This document shows, piece by piece, positions 49,150 to 49,228 of a stretch of DNA of 49,228 nucleotides; the stretch's first letter is position 1, and each line of letters begins with the position of its first letter. Both the position numbers and the translations under genes were made by a program. The notes beneath the pieces were generated by a model. The model ran no database searches. It worked only from the letters and a program-made list of their open reading frames with translations, and was not told where the DNA came from. The DNA comes from an uncultured Prevotella sp. (GTDB lineage Bacteria; Bacteroidota; Bacteroidia; Bacteroidales; Bacteroidaceae), in assembly GCA_905233825.1 (NCBI GenBank), contig CAJOFE010000018.1:1-49228 (forward strand). Reading direction: 5' to 3'.

Positions 49150-49228
49150 AATTAAGAGTCAATTGACCATCATCAGCAACATACTCAGGTTCCTTGGTAA
49201 AGAGTTCCTTGATAGGAGTCTTATCCAA
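49142..49228 (-). CDS. 3' end of a minus-strand gene (partial)
   Basis: The only open frame to the window edge reads LDKTPIKELFTKEPEY and on to VADDGQLTLNFI before a TAG (49142-49144). The start is outside the window. It converges with the ABC gene and overlaps its stop by 8 nt. I do not recognise the family. Confidence 0.5.
   Translation of the reverse strand: MDKTPIKELFTKEPEYVADDGQLTLNFI

Overview
The window reads as Bacteroidales chromosome, most likely Prevotellaceae (a Prevotella, Segatella or Xylanibacter relative). The evidence is repeated TAnnTTTG -7 promoter boxes with a TTTG -33 box 18-20 bp upstream, almost no Shine-Dalgarno sequences, and many Bacteroidetes-type proteins: a propeller (HTCS-type) sensor, DUF4369 and DUF4296 lipoproteins, pyrophosphate-dependent phosphofructokinase, and a possible type IX-like secreted C-terminus. 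No genome comparison was possible, so the taxon is an inference.

Layout. 1-490: promoter cassette and a gene-poor leader. 491-5332 (+): lipoprotein, dihydroorotase, methionine synthase activation domain, metallophosphoesterase, PlsC-type acyltransferase. 5344-8934 (-): riboflavin synthase and a kinase-less propeller sensor. 9073-12971 (+): GH28 and GH2 enzymes, a small pectin or glycan locus. 13020-13201: a long inverted-repeat element. 13559-16382: AlaX-like editing protein (+), then a soluble hybrid kinase and an EEP-family hydrolase (-). 16485-20646 (-): two glycosyltransferases around a secreted HEXXH protein. 20777-20850 (-): tRNA-Arg(UCU). 20933-27334 (-): a six-gene unit including a YgiQ radical-SAM protein and an amidase/golvesin protein. 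27580-30709 (+): Hsp20, PPi-phosphofructokinase, GH25 lysozyme. 30920-35061 (-): an AT-richer defence island with a single-chain restriction-modification-specificity protein and a GIY-YIG gene remnant. 35102-35826: repeat-rich gap. 35827-40283 (-): hexuronate operon (uxuA, uxuB-like, uxaB). 40478-49149 (+): ileS, a DksA-like protein, lspA, lipoprotein, permease, BFN nuclease, rsmE, ABC ATPase. The end of a minus-strand gene closes the window.

How the genes fit together: GH28 polygalacturonase releases galacturonate, and the distant uxaB and uxuA/uxuB genes would carry galacturonate and glucuronate toward 2-keto-3-deoxygluconate. The propeller sensor next to GH28 and GH2 fits glycan sensing but has no output domain. 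ileS to lspA is a conserved housekeeping run.

The most interesting signals are not single genes. (1) A promoter cassette (CTCGG, AT-rich inverted repeat, CTCG, TAnnTTTG) occurs in three clear copies and one degenerate copy, the last apparently lying in the end of a nuclease relic. (2) A palindromic GC-rich repeat acts as a terminator in one place and sits in frame inside proteins in others; two unrelated enzymes carry the same repeat-encoded GGVGGR peptide. (3) Simple gene-junction repeats encode the hydrophobic core of two signal peptides. (4) hsp20 has an exact -24/-12 (sigma-54-type) match, a dyad upstream of it, and an unusually strong Shine-Dalgarno sequence.
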